From a virus: a stretch of DNA of 26,731 bases. Position 1 is the first letter of the stretch. Every line of letters begins with the position of its first letter. The stretch spans positions 1 through 26,731 of IMG/VR virus record IMGVR_UViG_3300024259_000136; one strand, given 5' to 3'. This document shows, in pieces, positions 6,459-12,718 of this stretch. Both the position numbers and the translations under genes were made by a program. The notes below the pieces were generated by a model. That model was given only the letters and a program-made list of their open reading frames with translations. It was not told the origin of the DNA and made no database searches.

Positions 6459-6955
6459 TATTTGCCGCCTTTCTGTTCTTCCATGAGTCTTATAACAGTC
6501 TTCACGAAGTCAATGTAGAATGGTCTGTAATGGTCTTTCAACCCTTCGCGGCGGCAGTTGTCACGGGTCATGTATTTCAACCATTCTTCTGGGGTTTTGG
6601 TGTGACAGCCTGATGTGATAACGTCACCCGATACAGTCATCGGGTAGAAGGTCATCTGGAATGTCAAACCGTTAAGACCATCGGGTACATTGACCCCGTC
6701 TCCCAGGCTGACCCCGGCTCCCAGGCTGACCCAGTCTCCCAGTCTGACCCCGGCTCCCAGGCTGACCCCGGCTCCCAGGCTGACCCCGGCTCCCAGGCTG
6801 ACATCGTCTCCCAGGCTGACCCCGTCTCCCAGGCTGACCCAGTCTCCCAGTCTGACCCAGTCTCCCAGGCTGACCCCGGCTCCCAGTCTGACCCCGGCTC
6901 CCCGCCAAACTTGTAATTCACTCCCGTCCGGGTTGATGTGCTTTGTCAGTTTCAT
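6458..6955 (-). CDS. Hexapeptide-repeat protein (probable left-handed beta-helix)
   Basis: 165 residues. After a short head (MKLTKHINPDGSELQVWRG) come about eleven near-perfect six-residue repeats of the form V-(S/R)-L-G-(A/D)-(G/W/D). This periodicity matches the left-handed parallel beta-helix seen in hexapeptide transferases, here in unusually regular form. A C-terminal domain follows, with YPMTVSGDVITSGCHTKTPE and EEWLKYMTRDNCRREGL. I recall this tail following similar repeats in other phage hypothetical proteins, but no activity is known and I see no acyltransferase catalytic pocket. I chose the ATG at 6953-6955 because GAGGAGGAT precedes it; the frame remains open upstream only as a shadow of the previous gene. 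The repeats are also an 18-bp DNA repeat. Confidence 0.8.
   Translation of the reverse strand: MKLTKHINPDGSELQVWRGAGVRLGAGVSLGDWVRLGDWVSLGDGVSLGDDVSLGAGVSLGAGVSLGAGVRLGDWVSLGAGVSLGDGVNVPDGLNGLTFQMTFYPMTVSGDVITSGCHTKTPEEWLKYMTRDNCRREGLKDHYRPFYIDFVKTVIRLMEEQKGGK
6691..6906. repeat. 18-bp tandem repeat, 12 units, in coding sequence
   Basis: Twelve consecutive 18-bp units run from 6691 to 6906 on the plus strand, consensus TGACCCCGGCTCCCAGGC. Variation is concentrated at a few positions (CCGGCT, CAGTCT, CCGTCT; GGC or GTC at the end). Each unit encodes one complete six-residue turn pair shifted in phase, so gain or loss of units keeps the reading frame of the hexapeptide-repeat gene. Units 2, 4, 5 and 6 are identical, which suggests recent slippage or unequal recombination. 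Confidence 0.95.
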
Positions 6956-6965
6956 ACAATCCTCC

Positions 6966-7103
6966 TCAGTTAACGCTGAATAGTTCGTGGTCGGTGGCGT
7001 CCATCTCCCACCGTTCGCCAATTCCCCGGAGCGCGAAGAGTAACTCCCGGTAAGTGTAGCGGCCTGCGGCGACCAGCATCTTGAGTTCCTCATACGGTGT
7101 CAT
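6966..7103 (-). CDS. Hypothetical protein, 45 aa
   Basis: 45 residues, MTPYEELKMLVAAGRYTYRE then LLFALRGIGERWEMDATDHE. Its ATG overlaps the previous stop (TAATG), and its own TGA precedes the GAGGAGGAT ribosome binding site of the hexapeptide-repeat gene. It is predicted helical by eye. No family recognised; its place in the chain of coupled genes is the main support. Confidence 0.6.
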   Translation of the reverse strand: MTPYEELKMLVAAGRYTYRELLFALRGIGERWEMDATDHELFSVN

Positions 7104-7354
7104 TATATCTCTCCTTCATAGTCCAGCATGGTACGGTCAATCATGGACATCAGATCGGTGGGCATTTCCGCCACCAAGGTGTCGGCGTACTTGGCGTAGG
7201 GCTGGTGGAACCGCATCACCCCATCATCGGGGTCAGCGGTCTGCCTAAATCCCATGCAGGCGAAGTCAATGTTCGGGCTGGCCATGTAGCTTGGTAGGTG
7301 TCCACTGGCATCGCTGTTGTTTTGGAAGAAGGCATAATCGTGTTCGTAGTCCAT
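7103..7354 (-). CDS. Hypothetical protein, 83 aa
   Basis: 83 residues, MDYEHDYAFFQNNSDASGHL to a C-terminus DLMSMIDRTMLDYEGEI. The start overlaps the previous gene's stop as TAATG, which decides against a longer in-frame extension that would cover the neighbouring gene. The protein is acidic and contains no clear motif. It is the second gene after the early promoter. Confidence 0.6.
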   Translation of the reverse strand: MDYEHDYAFFQNNSDASGHLPSYMASPNIDFACMGFRQTADPDDGVMRFHQPYAKYADTLVAEMPTDLMSMIDRTMLDYEGEI

Positions 7355-7590
7355 TATGCCACCGTCCCTGCATAGGCCATGGCGGGGAGCTTGGTGATGA
7401 TGCGCGCCATGGTGTGGATGTCTGTGGGAGGAGCTTCCGGGGTTCCCTTCCCCTCCAGGTAGACGACGCCGCAGGTGCAGACCGCCTTGGGGAATCCAAC
7501 CTGGCGGAGAAGTTCCTGCATCTGGGTGGCATCGGTCTCGTTGCTGGTGTGGGCTGCTGCTGTTCGGTGGAGCCATTCCCTGATCGTCAT
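7354..7590 (-). CDS. First gene of the early operon, hypothetical 78 aa
   Basis: 78 residues, MTIREWLHRTAAAHTSNETD, with a short CTCGVVYLEGKG segment. The ATG at 7588-7590 lies about 30 bases downstream of the TATAAT box and has GGAGGCGG before it. A longer in-frame start at 7716 would lie upstream of the promoter and is rejected. As the first product of a consensus promoter it should be among the earliest and most abundant proteins, a position often held by host-takeover or regulatory factors in phages; that role is only inferred. No family recognised. Confidence 0.65.
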   Translation of the reverse strand: MTIREWLHRTAAAHTSNETDATQMQELLRQVGFPKAVCTCGVVYLEGKGTPEAPPTDIHTMARIITKLPAMAYAGTVA

Positions 7591-7620
7591 CTCGTTTCCG
7601 CCTCCGTTTGATCTACCAGC

Positions 7621-7650
7621 ATTATAGGGCATGCGCTTAACATTTGTCAA
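7621..7650 (-). promoter_or_regulatory. Consensus sigma70-type promoter for the leftward early block
   Basis: On the minus strand, a perfect -35 box TTGACA (7645-7650) is separated by 18 bases from a perfect -10 box TATAAT (7621-7626). Transcription would start near 7614 and run leftwards into the gene at 7590. It is the only full-consensus promoter I found in the window, and it follows the terminator that closes the structural block. Confidence 0.9.
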
Positions 7651-7655
7651 GTGTT
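7639..7655. promoter_or_regulatory. Near-palindromic operator candidate over the -35 box
   Basis: The plus-strand 17-mer AACATTTGTCAAGTGTT consists of two 8-base arms (AACATTTG and the complement AACACTTG) that match at 7 of 8 positions around a central T. It covers the whole -35 hexamer, so a dimeric repressor bound here would block RNA polymerase. The size and symmetry suit a Cro/CI-like protein. Binding is inferred. Confidence 0.5.
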
Positions 7656-7984
7656 TTGGGAAAGTATTTTCAGGGCGGTGATCTGCCCCGGGAGCTGGTA
7701 AACCAACCAAAGGCACCCGCCACAGCGCCCACCTCGCCCCACCAGACGGCCACCACAGGCCGATAGTCCCAAGTGGTGGTAAAGGGACGGGAAACCACTA
7801 TCGCGCCGTGTCGTGGGCGGTTTTCAAAGCCATCCAAATCTGGGCGATTAACTAGAGTTAAGCGATAGATAGTCCGCGAATCGGATTCCATCGGCCTCTA
7901 TGGCGGCCGCGTCGACGGGGCTGTGGGGCGACCAGGTGGCCAACAGGCGGCCTTACTGATATATCCGCCCTATTCCGCGTCCAC
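7656..7984. other. Regulatory gap without a convincing gene
   Basis: This stretch separates the structural block from the early promoter. A 73-codon minus-strand ORF (7670-7891) begins with ATG after a poorly spaced GAGG, has no recognisable family and shows no clear coding bias; I do not call it. The stretch holds an imperfect palindrome at 7845-7864 (arms TTAACT and AGTTAA around AG), a nested inverted repeat around 7760-7806 (CGATAGT ... ACTATCG with inner AGTGGT ... ACCACT), and the motif GGACTATC twice on the minus strand. Such a cluster could be operators, an origin or an attachment region; nothing decides between these. Confidence 0.45.
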
Positions 7985-8035
7985 AAAAAGACCCGCCGGG
8001 TTGCGCGTGACTATCAAGCAGAGGCTCGGCGGGTC
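7985..8035 (-). terminator. Rho-independent terminator closing the structural block
   Basis: Read leftwards, a perfect 9-bp stem (GACCCGCCG at 8027-8035 pairing with CGGCGGGTC at 7990-7998) encloses a 28-base loop and is directly followed by five Ts (7985-7989). It lies 25 bases after the last gene of the structural block. The loop is longer than usual, which lowers certainty a little, but stem composition and T-run fit an intrinsic terminator. Confidence 0.75.
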
Positions 8036-8060
8036 ATTAAAGGGGAATGCTATCGTTTTA

Positions 8061-8372
8061 TCACATCAGAGCCTGCGCTCCCAGTGTGATCCCGGCGGCC
8101 ATCCCCCCAGTGACGAGGGCAATGATCAGCCCGTGGCGGAGTTTCAACCCCGCCTTCCCGGCGTCGGCGAGCTTCTCATCGTGCTCGTCTTGCCACTCCT
8201 TCAGGAGGCGATTCTGTTCCGCGTGGTGGTTGCATGGTAGGTCGGCGACGGCCAGCGCCATCTCGTTAAGCGACTTCGTGTGGGCAATCATCGTCTTATC
8301 GCCCTGGTCCAGCCGGGTGATGATCTGCCCGAACATATACTCCGGGGAACTTTTATCGATTGATCCAGCCAT
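8061..8372 (-). CDS. XhlA/holin-like protein with one C-terminal membrane segment
   Basis: 103 residues. The N-terminal 75 residues are charged and helical (GQIITRLDQGDKTMIAHTKS, NRLLKEWQDEHDEKL); a single hydrophobic segment, GLIIALVTGGMAAGITLGA, lies at the C-terminus. This layout matches the XhlA/haemolysin-like family that sits between tail fibre genes and endolysins and helps permeabilise the membrane in lysis. GGAGGG precedes the ATG at 8372. It is the last gene before the terminator, and no endolysin follows, which is unusual; the lysis role is therefore tentative. It could instead be a tail-anchored superinfection or membrane protein. Confidence 0.6.
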   Translation of the reverse strand: MAGSIDKSSPEYMFGQIITRLDQGDKTMIAHTKSLNEMALAVADLPCNHHAEQNRLLKEWQDEHDEKLADAGKAGLKLRHGLIIALVTGGMAAGITLGAQALM

Positions 8373-8384
8373 TTGGTCCCTCCA

Positions 8385-9527
8385 TTATGTGTAGCGGAAT
8401 TTTAACCCGACGACGTTCACCGAGGTCGTAGTATCTAGTGCGTCAAGTACGAAGGACCACCCCACCCAATCAAGTGCGGCGACGCCAGTGAAGGCAGCGC
8501 TAACGTCTATATAATCCATTTGGGTATCCGTTGCCACCCTTGTGTCCTCCGTGGCCGAATCTGTATGGGTATTATAAGCCTCGCCATTAGTGGCGAATTG
8601 CGTATTGAGCGTCCAGTCGAAAGTACCAGTGACGCCAGTCATAACTACCAACTCGGCGCTAACCAATGTATTGTAATCCCAAGGCATTACAAAAGCCCCG
8701 TCCGCTTTTTGTGCCGCGACTGTAAGTTGTGCGACGGCACCTGGGGATAGCGGAACGATAGCACCGCTAGTATATGTAGGGACTGAAAAGAACCTCCTCG
8801 TACTACTTACTAGATTCCAGTCCGCCCCCGCGTCGTCGGTGAACATCGGGACACAGGGCGCGTCGTTCCTGACCCAGAACTCGCCGCGAGTAGCAACCGA
8901 ACCACCCGACGCGGCCTGTTCGGTCATATAAAGTTGGGCTGTAGTAGTAATGCCACCGCATCCAATAGTCCCGACGCTTGTGAAGTTTTGGCTATTAGCA
9001 TCCAGCGCACCACTCAGCACGATTCCGGTGTGCGTGATGTTAGACCACGCAGCGACGGCGGTAACAGCCCCGCCTGTAATCTGTACCCTGGTAGTATCGG
9101 CAAAGCCGGGAGTAACCCCCGTCGTGGATAGCAGGAGGTCGCCAGCCGCAACTTGGCGCTTCCCCCTTATCTTGAGCTCATGAGCGGTGTGGCCCATCAA
9201 TTCCTTAACGCTTGTGATATTTTGCTGGTTTGCGTCCAGCGTCCCACCCAACGTGATCCCGCCGTTGGCAGTTATTAAGCCGGAAGCAGTAATCGCCGCA
9301 GTCGTTAAAAGACCGGAAAACGAACCCGTGGTCGCCCCGGCCAGCGCCCCCGCCATCGTCAGTGAAGTAACACCTGTTAGCGCACCCGTGATGGCAAGCG
9401 CGTCCCCAATCGTAACCGCCCCGTCCAACCCCTTCAGGTAGCGGGTGTTGTCTCTGACTTGCTCGTTGAGTTGGGCTGCTGTGACCACCTCGCCCGTGAC
9501 CCAGGTTCGCGGTGCTGTCCATGCCAT
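8385..9527 (-). CDS. Tail fibre/appendage protein
   Basis: 380 residues. The N-terminus MAWTAPRTWVTGEVVTAAQL followed by NEQVRDNTRYLKG is a familiar start of phage tail appendage proteins. Next comes a repetitive Gly/Ala/Thr/Ile-rich stretch (ITGALTGV, LTMAGALAG, LSGALDANSQNFTSVGTIG), typical of trimeric fibre shafts, with two copies of a LDANxQNxTSV motif. The C-terminal 150 residues form a beta-rich head (WVRNDAPCVPMFTDDAGADW onward) likely to contact the host surface or close the fibre. It follows the tail hub and zinc-ribbon genes, as expected for the distal tail. The receptor is unknown. Confidence 0.75.
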   Translation of the reverse strand: MAWTAPRTWVTGEVVTAAQLNEQVRDNTRYLKGLDGAVTIGDALAITGALTGVTSLTMAGALAGATTGSFSGLLTTAAITASGLITANGGITLGGTLDANQQNITSVKELMGHTAHELKIRGKRQVAAGDLLLSTTGVTPGFADTTRVQITGGAVTAVAAWSNITHTGIVLSGALDANSQNFTSVGTIGCGGITTTAQLYMTEQAASGGSVATRGEFWVRNDAPCVPMFTDDAGADWNLVSSTRRFFSVPTYTSGAIVPLSPGAVAQLTVAAQKADGAFVMPWDYNTLVSAELVVMTGVTGTFDWTLNTQFATNGEAYNTHTDSATEDTRVATDTQMDYIDVSAAFTGVAALDWVGWSFVLDALDTTTSVNVVGLKFRYT

Positions 9528-9529
9528 GA

Positions 9530-9943
9530 TTACACCCCCGCCTCTTTGTTCTCTCGCCGTAGTTGTGCCACGCTCTCATTCGTCCAGTTCCGGTTCCCTA
9601 CCGGCCTGACCTCCAGCGCCTTCTCGATCGCCTTCCGGTTCTTCGGGAGATCCACGTCGTAGAGCTCCCCACCGACCGCCCGGTTATCACACTGGGAGCA
9701 TCGGTGCTTCTGATCCTCGAAGAGGAACTCCGCGCCGGTACACTTCGGATCCGGGCAGTCAATAACCCACCGGCCGTGGTTAACGTAGGCCTTAACCGTT
9801 AGATCCGAGGTCGGCCGTCCGACCTCCCCCTTCCGATCCCGGAGGCGCCGCTTCGTAGATCCGTGCGGAATCCGGGCGAGATAGGTCTCGGCGGTTTCGA
9901 CTGCCGGCGCCTTCCCGGGGACGTTTAAGAGTTTCATTACCAT
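9530..9943 (-). CDS. Zinc-ribbon phage protein of unknown role
   Basis: 137 residues with a clear four-cysteine ribbon: CPDPKCTGAEFLFEDQKHRC followed by SQCDN. It also contains IPHGSTKRRLRDRKG, which is strongly basic. The ATG follows directly after the TAA of the tail hub gene; ATG-GTA-ATG gives two possible starts two codons apart. I recall similar CPDxxCxG...CxxC proteins in siphovirus tail blocks with no assigned role. It may bind nucleic acid or act as a small structural clamp; the sequence does not say which. Confidence 0.7.
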   Translation of the reverse strand: MVMKLLNVPGKAPAVETAETYLARIPHGSTKRRLRDRKGEVGRPTSDLTVKAYVNHGRWVIDCPDPKCTGAEFLFEDQKHRCSQCDNRAVGGELYDVDLPKNRKAIEKALEVRPVGNRNWTNESVAQLRRENKEAGV

Positions 9944-12718
9944 TTAGTACCCCAACTTCGTACTCGTATCGAGCACTGAGTAATCTAGGATCCAGAAATC
10001 GTCGTTGGTAGCGTCGGCGAGGGTATAGCGAACCGTATGAAGGAGACCCCGCTGACTGATCGTGTGCTGCATGGCGTTGATGAAGAAGTCGGAGTTCAGC
10101 CCGAGGTCTGTGTTCACCACCGTCACCCGGTCGGATATCTCCCTGACGATAACCTGCTTCAATGTAGCCGCCGCCTTGTTCCCCTTGATGACTATTTGGG
10201 GGAGAGCCTGCGGGTCTTTGTACTTGGCTATCCCGTAGTCGCAGGCGTTCTGGGCCTGGTCGGAGTCCGACATAAACTTCCCGCCCAGCGTCAGCGTCCT
10301 TTTCTGATACGCCCGGATGCTGTCCTCGTCAGTGGACTTCCGGACGATTGTGGAGTCCTGGGAGTAGTAGGTACCGCGCACCTTCAGGGCAGTTAGATAT
10401 GCCTTGACCGCCCCGCCGTTGGTGATGACCATCTTGATGGTCTGTGAGAATACAGTGTTGACGAAGGAGAGGTCGCCGGTCATGTCCGCGCCCGCGCCCC
10501 CGGCCTCCGCGTTGGCGGTGTAGTCGGTGGTCGCCACCGGCTCCGTGACGGCGTTCCCCCAGACGGTCTGGTCGCTCACATTGAACGGCCCCCAGATCGT
10601 GATTGATCCCCCGGCGGGTATCCCCGGAGTCTCTCCGGACATCTCCCAGAGGGTTGCGATGGCGTTGGAAGTCCACGGAGTCACGCCCGCCTCGACCTCG
10701 TTGAAGAGAATCTTCACGCCGTAGTCGTAGACTATCTCGTTCATGGTGTCGTTGATTGTCCACCTTGAGGTCTGGTGCTCTGGGGTGTATCGGTGGTGCC
10801 TGTCCTCGTAGCACAACCGTCCCAACCCGTCCACCTTGACGAACGAGAGTTCGGAGTCCTCTAGTTGGCCGAGGGCGTTCCGGGCCTGCATGCTGTCGAA
10901 ATACCCGAATGGCGGGGAGTCCTGTCCGGTATCTATTTCGCGGCGGCATTTCAGATTCTTGAACAGGGTGATTTCGGTCGGTGTTAGCGCCCTATTATAG
11001 AGAGCCACGAACTCTATAAACCCGCCCCAGACAGGGCTATTGCCAAGTTGGAACTCGGTAGCTGGTGCGCTATCTATATCACCAGGGGAGTTTGTGGTTG
11101 CCTTGAGGTCAGCTTCAAGATACACCTTGATGTCTGTCCCGTCAAATGTACCCGCTACATTCTGCCATTTATCTGACACGACAGTAGCCAAGGCGGTCTG
11201 GGCGTTAGCACCAACACCCCCGCCTTGTTCTATTTGGAACCGATACCGTGTACCTTCTTTCCAAAGGGCATATTCCTCACCGCCCTTACGGGCGATTCGT
11301 GGGAAGTTCTGAGTACCTGTCCACATAACCCGTGACACGACACTGACCGCTTTGGTTATATCTAAAGAAGCCGACGCAGGAACAATAACCTGTGATGTGC
11401 TTTCGTCGAATTGCATAGACCGTGACTGGCAATATCCTTGCTCTACCCCACCCTCCACATAGCCCGTCATCACCCCGTCGTTCCCCCGCTCCGACAGGTC
11501 GTAAACCGTAGTCCCGTCAATACTCCACGGGTCAAACGACCACCAGCCCACCAGCCCGTCAAGCGGAACCCCGTCCCACTCAGTCGGCACCAGCACCCGG
11601 TTCGCCAGATAGCCCGTGGTTTCGTCGTTATATATAGCCGTCTGTGTCTCGGCCCGAGCCAGGAAGTCCAGCCCGTCCACACAGAATATCTGGGCTGACT
11701 GTGCGGTCGGGTGCGGGTTGGGCGTGATGTGCTCAATGTACCCGGTGAAGAGGCGCTTATCTAGGGGAACCTTCCCGTCCGTCCAAGTCCCGCCGGTGAT
11801 CGTCCCGTTGTTCTTATAGGGCGACCAGTCGTAGACGGTCGTCAGCACGTCCTCGTTAAGCGGGAACCACAGCACCAGGCCGGTCTTGTCGCTCGGCTCG
11901 GAGAGGCCGGTGCCGGAGTTGTAGTTCGTTGCGCGTTCGGCTCCACCCGCTGTCCGGTTGTACCATTCCGCAGAATCAAACTTCCCGTCGAAGGTGTTGG
12001 AGTCGGCGCTGTTATTGCCGATATAGAGGTCACTCCCAACGTCTGTCACGCGGGTGCCTACGGGCGTGGTGTCCTCGGTCAGTCCCGCCCCCACCGTCTT
12101 GTCCACGTCGTTGATGGCGATGGTGGGATTATTCGCCGTAGCGTCCGAGTCGTACATGACATCAATCTTCGTCCACGATGCCAGCGTAATCTCCGTGGCG
12201 GTGGTAGTCCACTGACCGTTCGCCACCCCGTCGAAGTCTACCCAGAGCGTAACCTTGACTTTACTGGCCGCCTCGCTGTTGACGTTCAGATACCATGCCG
12301 TTTTGTCGAAGATGCGCCCGACGTTGGCCTCGCCGTCACTGTCAACGTAGACCCATGTGGAGACAGTACCCCCACCGTCCCAGATGTTCTGAATACTTGC
12401 GGCGTCCGTAACCTTGATGTCACCAGAAGCCCCGTCGAACTCGACCCCGTACCCCTCGATGCTCGTCTCTGTAATCTTGACCCGCCGGTATGGTTCCAAG
12501 TCACCATACAGCGCACCAGCCCCAAGCGTGGGCGAGAATAGCCCGTCGGTGTTGCTCACCTTAATGGTGGCGCGTCCGACAGCCGCCTTCCCCAACTCCT
12601 CGTTCTTGCCGCGCCCATACGACAACTCCATCACGCGAGATGTGATGTCCGTGTTCGCGTTGTCCCACGACAGGTCGCCGTCCCAATCCACTTCTATCTT
12701 GTAAGTTGCATCGGCCAT
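9944..12718 (-). CDS. Tail hub/receptor-binding protein with two lectin-like insertions
   Basis: 924 residues. The N-terminal 85 residues (YKIEVDWDGDLSWDNANTDI, KVSNTDGLFSPT, LEPYRRVKIT) and LFTGYIEHITPNP at 323-335 form a typical siphovirus tail-hub core. Between those two segments, residues 88-312 form one concanavalin-A/laminin-G-like domain; residues 386-590 form a second (GLVGWWSF, TTVYDLSERGNDGVMTG, KWQNVAGTFDGT, FIEFVALYNRALTPTEI). The core resumes near SMQARNALGQLEDSELSFVK and ends with SDRVTVVNTDLGL and TVRYTLADATNDDFWILDYS. LamG-like domains in tail tips usually bind glycans, so this is the best receptor-binding candidate. The start overlaps the tape measure stop (TAATG). In the first lectin domain the strand that normally begins the fold (GLVLWFPLNEDVLTTVYDWS) comes last. 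Confidence 0.85.
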   Translation of the reverse strand: MADATYKIEVDWDGDLSWDNANTDITSRVMELSYGRGKNEELGKAAVGRATIKVSNTDGLFSPTLGAGALYGDLEPYRRVKITETSIEGYGVEFDGASGDIKVTDAASIQNIWDGGGTVSTWVYVDSDGEANVGRIFDKTAWYLNVNSEAASKVKVTLWVDFDGVANGQWTTTATEITLASWTKIDVMYDSDATANNPTIAINDVDKTVGAGLTEDTTPVGTRVTDVGSDLYIGNNSADSNTFDGKFDSAEWYNRTAGGAERATNYNSGTGLSEPSDKTGLVLWFPLNEDVLTTVYDWSPYKNNGTITGGTWTDGKVPLDKRLFTGYIEHITPNPHPTAQSAQIFCVDGLDFLARAETQTAIYNDETTGYLANRVLVPTEWDGVPLDGLVGWWSFDPWSIDGTTVYDLSERGNDGVMTGYVEGGVEQGYCQSRSMQFDESTSQVIVPASASLDITKAVSVVSRVMWTGTQNFPRIARKGGEEYALWKEGTRYRFQIEQGGGVGANAQTALATVVSDKWQNVAGTFDGTDIKVYLEADLKATTNSPGDIDSAPATEFQLGNSPVWGGFIEFVALYNRALTPTEITLFKNLKCRREIDTGQDSPPFGYFDSMQARNALGQLEDSELSFVKVDGLGRLCYEDRHHRYTPEHQTSRWTINDTMNEIVYDYGVKILFNEVEAGVTPWTSNAIATLWEMSGETPGIPAGGSITIWGPFNVSDQTVWGNAVTEPVATTDYTANAEAGGAGADMTGDLSFVNTVFSQTIKMVITNGGAVKAYLTALKVRGTYYSQDSTIVRKSTDEDSIRAYQKRTLTLGGKFMSDSDQAQNACDYGIAKYKDPQALPQIVIKGNKAAATLKQVIVREISDRVTVVNTDLGLNSDFFINAMQHTISQRGLLHTVRYTLADATNDDFWILDYSVLDTSTKLGY

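Noticed and set aside
6690-6910. CRISPR array
   Set aside because: The repeats are contiguous 18-bp units without spacers and lie inside a coding frame.
6690-6983. Plus-strand and other-frame ORFs across the 18-bp repeat
   Set aside because: Any 18-bp repeat without stops is open in several frames. Only the hexapeptide frame has a ribosome binding site and non-repeat conserved-looking ends.
7670-7891. 73-codon minus-strand ORF in the regulatory gap
   Set aside because: The start has a poorly spaced GAGG, there is no recognisable family, and the region is full of inverted repeats. I treat it as non-coding but mention it in the gap entry.
10329-10949. 206-codon minus-strand ORF inside the tail hub gene
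   Set aside because: Same-strand out-of-frame ORF, but Arg/His/Gly-rich with no repeated or conserved-looking motif, unlike the ORF inside the methyltransferase gene.
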